Of a stretch of DNA of 64,000 nucleotides, positions 36,761 through 48,698 are shown in pieces. This DNA comes from Malus domestica (taxonomy: Eukaryota; Streptophyta; Magnoliopsida; Rosales; Rosaceae). The translations under genes and the position numbers were made by a program. The stretch is taken from NCBI RefSeq assembly GCF_042453785.1, contig NC_091670.1, positions 1,302,001-1,366,000 of the forward strand, read 5' to 3'. A model generated the notes under the pieces. That model was not told the origin of the DNA, did not search any database, and was given only the letters and a program-made list of their open reading frames with translations. Each line of letters opens with the position of its first letter. Positions within the stretch are counted from its first letter, which is position 1.

Positions 36761-38494
36761 GAGATTCGTTTAGCTAACAAGATGGGCACTCTTTGAATTC
36801 AACCTTGAAGTTGAGCATCAGCTGCAATGTAGATATGCATGAGCTCTTACGAGGCAATGCTATCAAGTTACAATGGCAAATTGGCATCGACGGGAGCGTC
36901 TGTATACTATAGCTAGCATCTGTACTTTCAGTCAGTCGAAAAGTTCGATCGCCTGTGTAGTTCTCAAGACAACTGGAAAATAGTTGGTGTCAATTTCTGC
37001 TCCCCTTTCTTGTATTGTATAGATACAAAACATGATCAAACTTTCAAAGCGGATATTAGTTTCATCTGGGGAAATGTATTGCCCTTCAAAAACCCGATCT
37101 TCTTCGGACGAAATTACACACAAATAAAAAACCTAAATCATGGATGTGCATTATACCCTTAACTTTTTCAGATACACAAACATATTACTACAGAAATGGA
37201 GCTTTATTGTTACAACCCGAACACTATTTAAAAAGGGTGATCTCAAACCAACAAAGCTTCTCGTTTTGCGAGGATCAGGAAAAACGTCTATCATAAGCAC
37301 ATTATTTTCACGATTCGAGTTTGTTACCTTTGCATTACAAAGAAGCAACCATTCAGTTGTGCCAAAGGTTGTCAACCCTAACACTACTTGAAAGAAAAAA
37401 AAAAAAAAAGAAGAAAAACAGCTATCTTTCGACCCCAACACTATTTACTACTTGTGAAGGGATTGCAGAGCCAAAGCAAACGAAAAAAAGAAAAGAAGAA
37501 AAAAAAGTCTTTCTCAAAGAAAACAACGAACCTGAAGAGGGTAGAAAGCGGGTAAGACTTGTTTTTGCTCTGTTCTCCTGAAGGAACTCTCACTGAGGGA
37601 AAAGGATCCTCGCCGGATCCTTTTTTTTGCATTCGATGGTGGGGAAGGGGGAATCTGATCCGTGGGTCAAGACTTAAGGAAAACAAGGCAAATTGAAAAC
37701 TTCTCATTGGCATTAGAAATCCAAGTAATAAAGGCATTTTAATTTATTTTTAATGACATTGGAACTTGTAAGTAATTTTTAGAGTGGTGTGAGAGTCCCT
37801 TGAGAAGTTGTGGTTTATTTATGTTTCCATTATCTTTAGTTCTTAAAATATATTTGCTTTGTGGAATTCACAATTAGCAACATTAAGCAAGCTTCATTGC
37901 TCCTGGTTGAGTGATTTTTAGGTTATTTTCTACATCAAAATCGGACTAAAGACCTCGAATGCAAGGATAAATGTTCTTAATCACTTGAGTTACAAAGTCC
38001 TTACAATGATAATCTACGTACTTCAAAGAAGAAAATGGGGTGCTCATCTGTCAAAGAATAAGGTACTTGGGCTAACCATTGAACTCGCAATTTATATTAC
38101 GATAAGGGTAAGCTAAGGAGACTAACTTAAGCGTAAGTTAAATGATTTGAAGGTTGATGATTAAATTATAACTTAAGTGTTGATAAAAGTACTAATTTCT
38201 ATTAATGACACATCATTTAGTTTGCAAATATTGTCTATAAATTATCTCTCTAGCATTGACAATTATTAAACCGTAGTACTAGCAGATCGTAGTGCCCGCG
38301 ACGGAAGCTACATTAGTGTTAATTAATTTTTTGAATAAAAGGAATCACACTTCAGAAAGGTCATACTAAACTCCTTTTGATGAAAAACTAAGTAAACGGT
38401 GTCCGAAACTACTTAAAGGTTTTGATAAAACACAAAAGTTACTACCACATATACTGAAAAGGATCTGCCACTTCAACGTTCAGTTTGTGTGTTT
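36761..38494. other. Convergent intergenic region, NUP160 and the PMD gene
   Basis: Should hold the NUP160 3' UTR and, toward 38494, the 3' UTR of the minus-strand plant mobile domain gene. Between 37390 and 37520 are A-rich runs that create lysine-rich or phenylalanine-rich ORFs on the two strands. I see no supported gene, RNA or element. Confidence 0.5.
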
Positions 38495-41400
38495 TCACAA
38501 AAATTTGAACAAACTAGTTCTAAGGTCAACCCAAGAGGATTTGAATTGCTCCATCAGCTTCTCGGATGCCCGCTTCTTTGACACGATTTCAGCTGCCTGA
38601 GGATGCATGGAGGCCAATTTCTGCTTGGCAGTTTCAGTCTTCTCAACAAAGGCTGCGAGAACCTCATCCATCTTCGTTTGCTTCTCAAGGGCAGCATCTA
38701 ATATTGCTCGAAGATGTGCTATCTTCTCAGAAGCCACGTGTAAGCGTTCTTGCAGGGCAGGAAGTTTAACAGCTTGCAAGATCAAGAATTCCTGTAAAGA
38801 AGAAAACTCTGTAGCTGTATCAACATCTGCATGTGCTTGTAGAAAGGCAGTAGCATTGTGCGGGAGCTCATTCCTAAAGGCTGTCAACCTAGTCTTTAAA
38901 TCATCAGATGGGAAGACACCGGATGACAATAGAACCTCTGAAGAAGCAAGAAAAGCTTCTTGCGTTTCAGAGTTTGCTAAAGCATCAAAACCTTGACATA
39001 GGATTCCTCGGATAGTCTCCTTCGCAGACTCCACAGCCGCTGGCATAGCTGTGGGACGAACATCAGAAGGATGGGTAACAGATGCCTGAAGAAGGTCATT
39101 AACATCATCCTGTAAAGAATTCAACTCATCCAACAACTAGTTGGATACAGCACAGTCAGTTGATGAACAAAGGCAACCAAAAACAAAAGATAAGAAACAC
39201 TAAAGTTAACCTTGGGTGGCCACTTAGTACTACGGTCTAGTGGTACTCCTTTTAACTTGTAAGTGAGAGGTCTTAGGTTCGATTCTCGCCAAAGGCAAAT
39301 TTGAACCACATTATTGCTAGCCCATTGTGAGGCTTTAGCCTACCCCCCCTCCCCTCCCTTAGTGTAGATAATATCGTTTGTTCTTTCAAAAAAAAAAAAA
39401 ATAAATAAATAAATAGAAGTCAACCTTGGGTGATCCGGCGGGAGGAAATGAGCCTGAATCATTAAGGTTAGTCAGCAAGCTTGAAATTGCATTTGAGGGA
39501 TGAATGGTTGCAGGATCCTGAAAATTAAGGCATCAGCCTAAGGGAGAGTAACACACAAAAACAATTAAGCAATGCTGGAATTTGAAGAAAAGCATTTATT
39601 TCCTTCAATAGAAGATAGGTGGAAGGATAAGTTGTTGAAACAACTAGGCAAGTGGAAGGATAGGTGGCATCACGGTTTGGATTAATAAGTAGGTCGTCAA
39701 CAATACTTCAGAAAAAATTAACATTTCATATGATGACAAGAAAATATGATATCAATCCTACAGGAAAAGAAACAGGGAATGCAATTACCTCCTGATCAGA
39801 TGTCACTGAGAATACCCCGATTGACGGAGGCGGAGTCGCATCCATAGGAGCGGCATCAGTAAGTCCAAAATATAAGTCTGTGTGCAGAGAATTCCCTAAT
39901 TCCAAGGAGTTAGTGGACCCATAAGTATCTACAAGGGGGCCTGAGGTCTTCGGTGTCTGGAACAATGAAATGAATGTTAGTAGTTGATATGGTGACAAAG
40001 TATGTAGCTTGAAAGAAATTCTTACCTTAACCTTGAGTGTGTTGCCAACATGGTCAACGCTCTTCCTCTTAGCAGACAGTGGATTAGGGTCATCAGCGGC
40101 CGGAGAAGATGAAGTAGTAAGCACTGCATGCAAGTTTGGGTTAGTATGTTAGAGTGCTTAGGATTCAAGTTTGCTTATTGTTTGGGTCTGAGTATTGACA
40201 GTAAATGGATGTCATCTCGAGCATATTTTTTCTACTTAAAAATGTTCTATCAATCACGAATGCAATCATGAAAAGACAACAAAAACATAGAAAATAAAAG
40301 AAAACCTCAGCCTTTGAAAGTATAACAGATTTTAAAACTACAGAGACGATTTGGCTTTATTTTTCAAACAAATATAAGATTGAGATTGCACCATCTTAAG
40401 AATCTTATGCAATTAGCTTTATTAAATGATGGTGTCAATTGCATCCTTAGCAACATTTTTTCAAGTGGTGAAGATAACAGAGGATCAATCAACTGTAATT
40501 CATAGCTAAACGCATAATTGACACACAATTAAGCACACAACAAGTTATACAACAAAAAAACTACTACGTAGACAAGGGCACACAAATGTGTACAAGATAC
40601 TGGGATATTCATGTCATGTGTACAAGAAAACAGATTTGATATTATAAGAATTTGATGACGATGTGTGCAATTTTTCCACAAAAACGAAAAGAAACAAAAA
40701 ACTGTAATTGAATCACAATTAGCACTCAATCAGTAGATAATCACCTTCAATCGAAGGGGAGTCGGAATCCTCTTCAACAGATTCTGTTATGATGCAGCTG
40801 GCCCTATTTTCCCACTCCTCCTTGTAACATCCATAATTTTTATACGTTCCCCAATTTATTCCTTTGCGACCCCTCTTAGGACATAATTCCAACTCAACAA
40901 GGGGGCGCAACATGCTGGCATTCACTTTCTGAATGCCAAATTGCTTTGGACTGAAATCGGGCCGATGATACACAGCCTTCTCATAGCAAAGGAGGATTGT
41001 TCTAGACATGCCCATTTTCTCCTGCCCGGCACAATACTCAGGAAGAAAATTACAGGGAAGCCTTTTGTATGGCTGCCAAACAATCTACAAGAAAACAAAA
41101 AGATAATAGAAGGTAAAAAGAAAGGACCAACTTACAAAAACCAAATGCAAAAACACTTACATCATCCTCTATTAGCTCATCCAGCATTTGAAGATATTCC
41201 TGTCTAGTGGTTTCTTCATGAGTATTGGAGGGGTCGCATAGTAGTTTGGTCCATCCTGCTAACAAAGGAAAACTTGTTGGAAGATAATCATCCACCCGAT
41301 TGACTCCATTGGACAAAAATCTCTGCACCAGCTTAGGAATACGCTCCATTGCAAAAACCTGCAAAAGAAAATCAGGAAATCATAAACTTGTTAATAAGAT

Positions 41401-42116
41401 CCAGAACATGAAAAATTCAACAATGGATTAACACTTACAAACAAATTATTTCTTACCACTAGGGAAAAGGTGTGTCCCATTAATATGTTTTTTCGCCGAG
41501 GCGAATAAAGTAGCTTAAAGTTCTCCAGTGAAAAATGAAGATGAGCTAGCAAAGCAGCACCCCATGCATGGTCCTTTATGCTTTGAAGATTTTCCATAAG
41601 AGAAAGATAAATAACATGGACATACTTCCGAGAGTAATCAGGAACAACCACAGAGCCTATAAGATATAGTAGAAAAGCTCGAACATAAGGTTCAATGTCG
41701 GGACTATCTTTATCAATAGTCCCAGGAACTACCTCAAAATTCTCCCTCAGCCATTCTAAACTAGTGATACCAGCACTCCTTGGGTCAATACCATTGCAAC
41801 CCAAGTATTTCATACAAAGCTCGTCACCTCTTGAATCAATACCGGTGACAGGATTACCATCTACAGGCAGCCCTGTGATATACAATACATCTTCCAAACC
41901 AAAAAAAAGTTTATGGCTATTAAAAATGAAACATCTCTCTCTAACATCATAAGATTCTACAAGTACAGATAATAGGGGTAAATCATGGTTCATTGGAAAA
42001 GTAGTGAGCTTAAGTAACCCATCAAAACCAGTGTCTTTAATCCTCTCTTTAACTCTTCCATCAAGCTTCCATTCCCCCAATTTATTCAAGTGGTCCAGTG
42101 CTTCGTGAACATCCAT
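38495..42116 (-). CDS. Plant mobile domain (PMD) protein with a coiled-coil C-terminus
   Basis: Minus-strand exons 41457-42116, 41161-41358, 40745-41084, 40026-40123, 39789-39956, 39425-39517 and 38495-39136 join in frame to 732 aa; all introns are GT-AG. That is seven coding segments, six introns. Residues about 20-390 look like the aminotransferase-like plant mobile domain (the MAIN/MAIL and 'phosphatase 7 long form' group): FGLEDVLYITGLPVDGNPV, AWGAALLAHLHFSLE, RRKNILMGHTFSL and KKEWENRA-like endings. PMD proteins come from, or share ancestry with, Ty3 and MULE transposon proteins; MAIN/MAIL act in silencing and meristem genome stability. The middle (about 390-520) is low complexity with a nuclear-signal-like KRK. 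The last exon encodes about 213 residues rich in Ala, Glu, Leu and Lys, predicted helical or coiled coil. No phosphatase domain is present. Exons 1 and 7 are certain ORFs; small middle exons rest on splice signals. A SINE sits at the exon 6 donor. Confidence 0.83.
39219..39416 (+). mobile_element. tRNA-derived SINE with poly(A) tail, copy 1
   Basis: Starts GCCACTTAGTACTACGGTCT with A-box-like TCTAGTGG and B-box GGTTCGATTC, then ends in an A-rich tail (about 39389-39416). The flanking duplication AAGTYAACCTTGGGTG (39203-39218, 39417-39432) matches at 15 of 16 bases. It belongs to a different family from the Au-like SINEs. It lies in the intron between exons 6 and 7 of the PMD gene, on the opposite strand. 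Confidence 0.85.
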
Positions 42117-43209
42117 CCGTTGCGTTAGAGAATTACCGGGCTGATTAGGCTAATCTGGAAAAGAAAAACATGTAGTGGAAAAGGCACTTAAGGAGCCTAA
42201 TTTACAACAGAAGAAGTGCAAAATTGCTTGAGTAGGTACTTTTCATAGAGAAAAATCCAAATTAGTACCACATATACAAACCCAAATCATTTGACAACGA
42301 AATTCATATTTTTTACAAACCCTAAACAAAATCTTATCAGTGGGACAATGAGAACCCAGATCATACATTTGCAATTTATCAAACCCAAATCAGTACAACA
42401 CTGAGATGCATACATTTGCATGTGAGAGAGAAGCAATGCAGAACAACAAAAGGAAGGCACACAATCACTTAAATAATGAGAACCCAGATCAGGAGATGCA
42501 TGCAGCCATATTTTTGCAAACCCAAAGTCATACTCATATCCAAGAAATTACAAAAATCAAGCATGCTTGAATATACTTTTACAAACGACCCAGATTTTGT
42601 GAAAGGATTGGAGAGCCAAAACCTGCTATTTTTCTCACAAGTGAACCGCAGCCAAAAAGCTTCAGTCTTTTCTCTTTGCCTAAAAGAGTGGATGGGTATG
42701 GGACGGAAGGAAAATGAGATGTCACTGTTTTTAGTATTGTGATCATGTCATGAGAAGGCAGAAAAATAAGTGCTTCATTCTCCTTGGCAAGGCGCGCTCA
42801 ATTGCAAAGAAGGAAGAGACATTCTTCTAAGCACAATCAGGGTATCCCACCATTTTAAAAAGAGAAATGTTAGAACTCTTTGGTGAGTGAGACTCTTTAT
42901 AGCTCACCGTCATTTTATTTTGTTTTTGGCATAATTTTTGAGTTAATATTATGAAGTTTTGTGCCAAAAATTAAGATGAAGAAGAGTCCATAGAAAGTCT
43001 AACTTTGAAATATTGATTGCACTCTCAAAGTTCAGTTAGTTTTAATTATATAAAAATAAAATTGTTTTCTATTATTTAAATATTTTAATTGACATGATAA
43101 TATTTAATTAGATTTGTAGAATCTAGTTATGTGTTAACACATAATAGAATTTTTGACATAATTATGATGGAATGACCATATTAATTTGTGACATCTATTT
43201 TCACAGATT
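42117..43209. other. PMD gene upstream region
   Basis: Promoter and leader of the minus-strand PMD gene. Possible leader introns cannot be placed without RNA data. Short plus-strand ORFs such as 42476-42742 show no family features. Confidence 0.4.
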
Positions 43210-43442
43210 ATGGGTTCGTTTGGATGTGCTTTTAAATGACTGAAAATGTTTTTAGAAAAAATGTTTCTGGTTCCAAATCACTTGAAGTGTTTTCTGTAAG
43301 AAGTACCAGTCATGTGCTTCTTCCAAGAAACACTTTAAGTACTTTTTCAGGATTTACTTGCATCTTTACCAAAGATTGGTTCTAAATTTTTTTTCACCAA
43401 AAACGCTTTAAGCAATTTTAAAAGTACATCCAAACGAGCTCT
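43210..43442. mobile_element. MITE with TIRs 'GGGTTCGTTTGGATGTG'
   Basis: The left end GGGTTCGTTTGGATGTGCTT and the right end AAGTACATCCAAACGAGCTC are inverted repeats of about 20 bp. The interior has inverted 'aagtgttt..aaacactt' segments. A target duplication is unclear (TAT at both sides at most), so the superfamily is left open. Confidence 0.65.
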
Positions 43443-43528
43443 ATATTGATCGATTTTCAATTTCAACGACCATCTGAATTGGGTAGGTCAATTTCAGTGA
43501 CCATTTGTGATAAAGTCGTTTTCAAAAA

Positions 43529-43990
43529 TTGTTGATGAATCTTCTTGGTCCCAATATTCTCACTTGGACCGCTAAAAAGAAATCTATTGTCTCTCGTTCT
43601 AGTTTTGAAGCTGAATATCGTGCCCTTGCGACTATCGCCACTGATATTCGATGGCTTTGCTATCTCTTTCCAGAACTTGGGACTCCACTCCGCACCCCAC
43701 CCTGCATTTTTGTGGATAATGTCTCCGTCTTAAAGATGGCTGCTAATCCCGTTTTTCATACTCGCACCCGTTGCATTGAAATTGACTATCATTTTGTTTG
43801 AGAACTTCTCGCTCAAGGTGCTTTACTCACGTGCTATGCTTCCTCACAAAATCAAATTGCAGATGTTTTCACTAAGGGTCTCTCGCGTGATCGCTTTTCC
43901 TTGCTCAAGTCCAAACTCAATCTTCATTTTGTTCCATTTCGTTTGATGGGGATGACAAGAATATCACAAATCAAGCCACCAATGTTGCTC
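43529..43990 (+). pseudogene. Copia retrotransposon RNase H fragment
   Basis: The peptide has GPNILTWTAKKKSIVSRSS, then FEAEYRALA, then IEIDYHFV, a TGA stop at 43799-43801, and continues in the same frame as ELLAQGALLTCYASSQNQIA and DVFTKGLSRDRF. This is the C-terminal RNase H of Ty1/copia pol. Integrase, reverse transcriptase and LTRs are absent nearby, so it is an isolated relic. Confidence 0.85.
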
Positions 43991-44332
43991 AATCAAATTC
44001 CATCCCTTAAATCCTTCTCTGTATGTCAGTTTACAAAAATTAGTCTTACCACACTTTCTGAAATGGAATTTACATGTGTTGATGACGCTATTTTTATTGA
44101 AGAGAAAAGTATAAAATGTGTTTGTTCAAAAAATAAAAAATTGCATAAAATGTGGTATAAAAATGCGGTAAGTGTATCATTACTCTAAATATTTGTTGAC
44201 CCCTCAATTGTCGTAACGAAGGAATGAATCTATTAAGTGGGAAAGAGCCCTCGTAAGGTCTCATTCATCTCTTACCCGGCAAAGGTTTATACTGAATCGA
44301 TATTTTCTTGGTCTTTAAAAGTCGACCTATAA

Positions 44333-44495
44333 GCCACTTAGTACTACGGTCTAGTGGTATTCCTTTTCATTTGGAAGTAAGAGGTTTTATGTTTGATTCT
44401 AGCCAAATGCGAGTTTGAACCACATTATTGCTAGCACATTGGGAGACTAGCCCACCCCCTCTCCCTCAGTGATAATATCGTTTGTTCAAAAAAAA
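44333..44495 (+). mobile_element. tRNA-derived SINE with poly(A) tail, copy 2
   Basis: The same family as 39219-39416: GCCACTTAGTACTACGGTCT start, TCTAGTGG, 'ccacattattgctagc' core and A tail. The flanks AAAAGTCGACCTATAA (44317-44332) and AAAAGTCAACTTATAA (44496-44511) are a 16-bp duplication with two differences, so this copy is probably older. Confidence 0.8.
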
Positions 44496-44810
44496 AAAAG
44501 TCAACTTATAAATCTGTACATATAGCAAAACGCTATTGTATTAAGCCTTCTTTAATTCTCTATATGGTAAAACAAACTGATTTGGCTTTTCACAAGACAA
44601 CTGGAATGAGAGCCTAATCGGAAACAATTTTGATTTGGCCAATTTTATTTTTTTATTTAAGTGAGACATCAAACATTTCATTAACGTCTGGTTTTTCATT
44701 CAAGTTGCTCTCTGTCTCTTTCTTTACTATTTCTAAAGGGAAAAGCAAATTAGAGGGAAGACTTGTTTGCTCTTTTCTCAGGATTGAGTTAAACTTGGCT
44801 CTTCACAACC

Positions 44811-46077
44811 ATGGAAGAAAAAATCGATAATATCGGCTTTTTGCTTTACCGATATTTTAATAGGTATCCAAGGAATTTTCGTCAAAATATCGCGATATTT
44901 TGGTTTCTCGACAGTCAGTCACAACCTCGCCGGAGAATCGGAATAACTCCGAGCAAGAACGAAACCTGCAACCAAACGGAACAAAATCATCACTATCTTT
45001 CAACAAAAATCACCACTTTATACCAAAATCAGTGACAAAATTACACTAATCCGAGAAGCAAGGGCTTGAATTCGAGCAAGATCTGGAAGAAAACAGTAGA
45101 AGCTGAGAAATCGAGTACCTCACCGGCAGTTACAGTGCTAAAGATCATCATCTTTGGAAGGCCACAGATCGGACGGAGCTGAGAGATCAATGAGCAAGCA
45201 TTTCACAGATCGTATTCGATCAGCGGCTGAAAGAGAGGAGAGAGAGAGAGAGAGAGCAGAGGGAGACGCGGACGAGGAGGATCGCACCGATGGGGACGAC
45301 GGAGGAGAGGTAGAGGTCGCGGCCCGCGGGACATGGTGACGGGCTCGACGAGGAGGAAGGCGAGGGAGGAGCAGAGGGAGACGCGGACGAGGAGGATCGC
45401 GCCGATGGGGACGACGGAGGAGAGTCTGTGTGTGTGTGTGGGAGAACTGGAGAAGGGAGAAGGGAAGGGAGAAGGATCGAGAACTCAGAAGAGAGAGAAG
45501 GAAGGATGGAGAACTCAGAAGAGAGAGAAGGAAGGATCGAGAGACTGAGCTCAGCCTCTGTGCGTGTGTGGTGTGGGGGGGAATCTCGAAATTAAAACCT
45601 TACAGTTACCAATGTAAAAGAACAATTATTATAATTTTTTTTAAACAAAAAAGAAGAAGAGAGAAGAAAAGATAAGCTCGCAGAGGTTGAAGGGGTGAAC
45701 CCAGTAACTGTCACTGGATTCAGAACATGTGTGCGTGTGTGGTGGCGTGTATGTGTGTGTGTGTGGTTGGGTCACCTCAAATCAGTTAAATAAACATCCT
45801 TTAAATCCATCATGTTTGCCAGCTCGCTATATAATCAACATGATAATGTTAAATCCATCATGCAATGCATTTCCTTCCAATTTTTGTGATAAACTAATAG
45901 ATAATTGACTAAATAAATATCCTGTAAAGTTTCAATAAAAATTTCCAAGTTTTTCTTACAATTTCCGTGGTTTCCATGTAATTTTTATCGATATCGATAT
46001 TATCCCGATATTTCCATCGATATTTTCGTGTTTTCGGACTACTGATATTTCTGATATTACCGATATTTTCTTTCTTG
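44811..46077. mobile_element. MULE-type element with GC-rich interior (1267 bp)
   Basis: A perfect 9-bp duplication TTCACAACC (44802-44810, 46078-46086) flanks the unit. The ends (GAAGAAAAAATCGATAATATC, and at the right the complement of AAGAAAGAAAATATCGGTAATATC) are imperfect inverted repeats rich in 'gatattttcg'. The interior 45150-45560 is GC-rich and unlike its surroundings. It contains a tandemly repeated segment 'gggagacgcggacgagg' through 'gacgacggaggagag' at 45263 and 45377, and a GA microsatellite (45237-45258). A TG repeat lies at 45737-45762. No transposase is visible. Confidence 0.65.
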
Positions 46078-46380
46078 TTCACAACCCAAAACCAAAAGCT
46101 TTGATCTTCTTTTGGACAAAATTAAAAAACAAAATAAAAGAAAGCTTTACTTTAAAGGGATATTAGGAGAAGGTGATAGTTTTACTATGTTTCGGTTTTT
46201 ACTTTTGGGAAACACAATTGTTCGTCACAAAGAAGGAAAGAACTGTATGCCCTCTTCCCTTAAGGCAATGAACTCTGTACTATCACATCCCAATTTTTCA
46301 CAAAATTTCTGTAAATATTCACCTTTTTGTCGGAAAGCTTTTCTACTCTAGACCTATAATACGAAGTTTTCTTTTTTTTT

Positions 46381-46535
46381 TTGAACTTTAACAAAAAAAC
46401 TTATGGTACTGTTCATTTTAATGAAAAACCACATTTTTACATTAAAAAGTTAATCCTGGTACTATTTACTATACCCTTTACTTTATCCTTATCGTTAAAA
46501 CTCAAAATTTTCAAGCCATTTTCATTAATTTTCCT
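46381..46535. mobile_element. 154-bp MITE, copy C, in the YUCCA-A promoter
   Basis: This is the inverse of copies A and B: 'gaactttaacaaaaaaactt' to 'cattaattttcct'. It lies 227-381 bp before the YUCCA-A start codon. The target duplication falls in T runs (8 of 9 match), so it is consistent with 9 bp but not decisive. Confidence 0.75.
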
Positions 46536-46663
46536 TTTTTTCTTTTACTCGAACTATAATGAGAATTAATAATCTAGCATTTGCGATATCGAGTAACTTA
46601 TAAGCGAAAATTGACATAGAAGATTTGGTGAGTTTTGATCCGACCGGATATAAAGTATAACAG

Positions 46664-46670
46664 TATAAAT
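46664..46670 (+). promoter_or_regulatory. Probable TATA box of YUCCA-A
   Basis: TATAAAT lies 92 bp before the start codon. In the sister copy the aligned stretch reads TTTAAATA (54422-54429), and the flanks on both sides still align. Confidence 0.55.
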
Positions 46671-46761
46671 ACTTGAGCGTGTAACATGTTGTACGCAGAA
46701 TCAAATTCAGAAAAAGAAAAAACTTTCACCCAGTTGAAAAAGACACTTAACCAGTCATTTT

Positions 46762-48698
46762 ATGGACGAAGTACAAGTGATCATCGTAGGTGCCGGTCCG
46801 GCCGGCTTAGCAACCTCAGCATGTCTTAATCACCTTAAGATTTCAAATGTAGTACTCGAAAGAGAAGATTGCTATGCTTCTCTTTGGAAGAAAAGGTCAT
46901 ATGATCGTTTGAAGCTACACTTGGCCAAAGAATTCTGCGAACTTCCCTATATGACTTTCCCTCCAAATGCACCCACATACATCCCCAAGGATATGTTTGT
47001 TCAATACTTGGAAACTAATGTATCCCAACTCGGAATAAACCCTAGGTGCAACCAAAACGTGAAGTCTGCTCTTTATGAAGTAGACATAAACAAATGGCGT
47101 GTCACGGCCGAGAACACGCTTTTGGGTGCACAAGAAGAGTACCTTGGGAAGTTTCTTGTGGTTGCAAGTGGTGAAAATAGCATAGGTTATGTTCCTGAAG
47201 TGCAAGGCTTGGATGAGTTCAAAGGGGAGGCCATTCATTCAAGCAACTACGAAAACGGCAAGAAATATGGTGGAAAAAATGTTTTAGTCGTTGGTTCTGG
47301 GAATTCTGGCATGGAAATTGCATATGATTTATCAAATTCGGGTGCTAATACGTCCATTGTTATCCGTAGCCCGGTAAAACTTCTCTCTTCCTTTTTCTCC
47401 CAAACAAGGACAACTTAAATTTTCTCTTTTTTTCTTTTCTTTCTTTTTTTTTAATAAAACTTTTGAGAATAATTATATAGTTTGTATTTAATTTTCTTAC
47501 CTTTAGTCTCTTAATTTAAATACTTTGTATTTGATTGTCTTACCTTTAAGTACATTAATATTTAAGGAAAACTAATGAAAATGGCTTGAAAACTTTGAGT
47601 TTTAATGATAAGGACAAAATAAAGGGTAAAGTGAATAGTAACATGATTGACTTTTTAGTGTAAAAATATGGTTTTTCGTTAAAGTAAACCGTACCGAGAG
47701 CTTTTCGTTAAAGTTCCCTAATATTTATGACTTGTTTAAAAATCGTAGGTACATGTTCTCAACAAGGAAATTGTACATTTCGGAATGGTTTCGTTAAAAT
47801 TCCTCCCACTTAACATAGTCGACAAGGCTGTTGTGCTCTTAGGAAAACTAAAATATGGAGATTTAACGAAGTATGGGATTCGAAAGCCAAAAGAGGGACC
47901 TTTTTTTCTCAAGGCAGCTAAGGGTCGTGCCCCCACTATCGATGTTGGGTCCATTAACAAGATTAAAACTGGAGAGATAAAGGTATACAATTTTGAACGA
48001 TTCTTTTTTTTCTTCATTTTTTATTTTGCAATATTTATTTTCCATGTAATACAAGAGATTAACCTTGTCTTATGTTGTTGACATAACTATTATTGAAATC
48101 GTCATCAGGTCTTGCCATCCATAACAAGCATAGACGGAGACCTGATCAGATTTCAGAACGGCAACGTTGATTCGTACAATGCTATTATATTTGCTACAGG
48201 CTACAAAAGCAGCGTTCTAAACTGGCTCCAGGTATGCTATATCTAATGTTCTTCGTATATGTACCCGAGAAAAGGATAGATGGATTTGTATCCTTGCTAT
48301 AGATTGTTCATTCATTAAAAAAAAAGTGTGAGATTGAGATTTGATGTTTACTCCTTGTTTATTGGGTCCACTATTTTTTTATTATATACCTAGCTAGAGT
48401 TTTGTACTATCATGATTTGTGGATTACGGAATAAGTTAGTTTTGTGTGTATGAATAACATTATACTCTTTATGATAAATAGAGTCCCATTTTGATATATA
48501 TATGTTTATTGTTTTCTCGTGAAGGATGACAACCATTACTTCAACGAGAATGGAATGCCACAAAAAAGTTTCCCGAATCACTGGAAATCGGAAAAAAAGG
48601 GTCTTTACAGTGCTGGGTTCTCAAGACGTGGGTTATTTGGCATTGCATATGACGCACGAAGTATAGCAGAAGACATCAGTTCGTGTTTGACCTCCTGA
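46762..48698 (+). CDS. YUC10-like: YUCCA-type flavin monooxygenase, copy A (YUC10/11-like)
   Basis: Exons 46762-47373, 47749-47982, 48109-48231, 48525-48698 give 380 aa; introns GT-AG. The enzyme turns indole-3-pyruvate into the auxin IAA using NADPH, O2 and FAD, in the cytosol. Seen: FAD-binding GAGPAG at residues 10-15, FMO motif [11 protein letters not shown] at 153-163, NADPH-binding GSGNSG at 178-183, and ATGY at 311-314. The four-exon layout and short length match the YUC10/YUC11 branch, which in Arabidopsis is active in seeds. The start is supported by the sister gene, which is collinear from the first residue. Intron 1 (47374-47748) contains MITE copy B. Copy C lies in the promoter. 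Confidence 0.94.
47565..47718. mobile_element. 154-bp MITE, copy B, in YUCCA-A intron 1
   Basis: AGGAAAACTAATGAAAATGG to CGTTAAAGTTCCC, flanked by a perfect 9-bp duplication TAATATTTA (47556-47564, 47719-47727). It has the same length and is nearly the same sequence as copy A at 12289. It is absent from intron 1 of the sister gene. Confidence 0.9.

Noticed and set aside
37441..37737. 98-codon minus-strand ORF
   Set aside because: Contains long phenylalanine runs from an A-rich tract; low complexity.
45154..45675. Arg/Glu-rich ORFs
   Set aside because: Generated by GA-rich repeats in the MULE interior, open in several frames at once.
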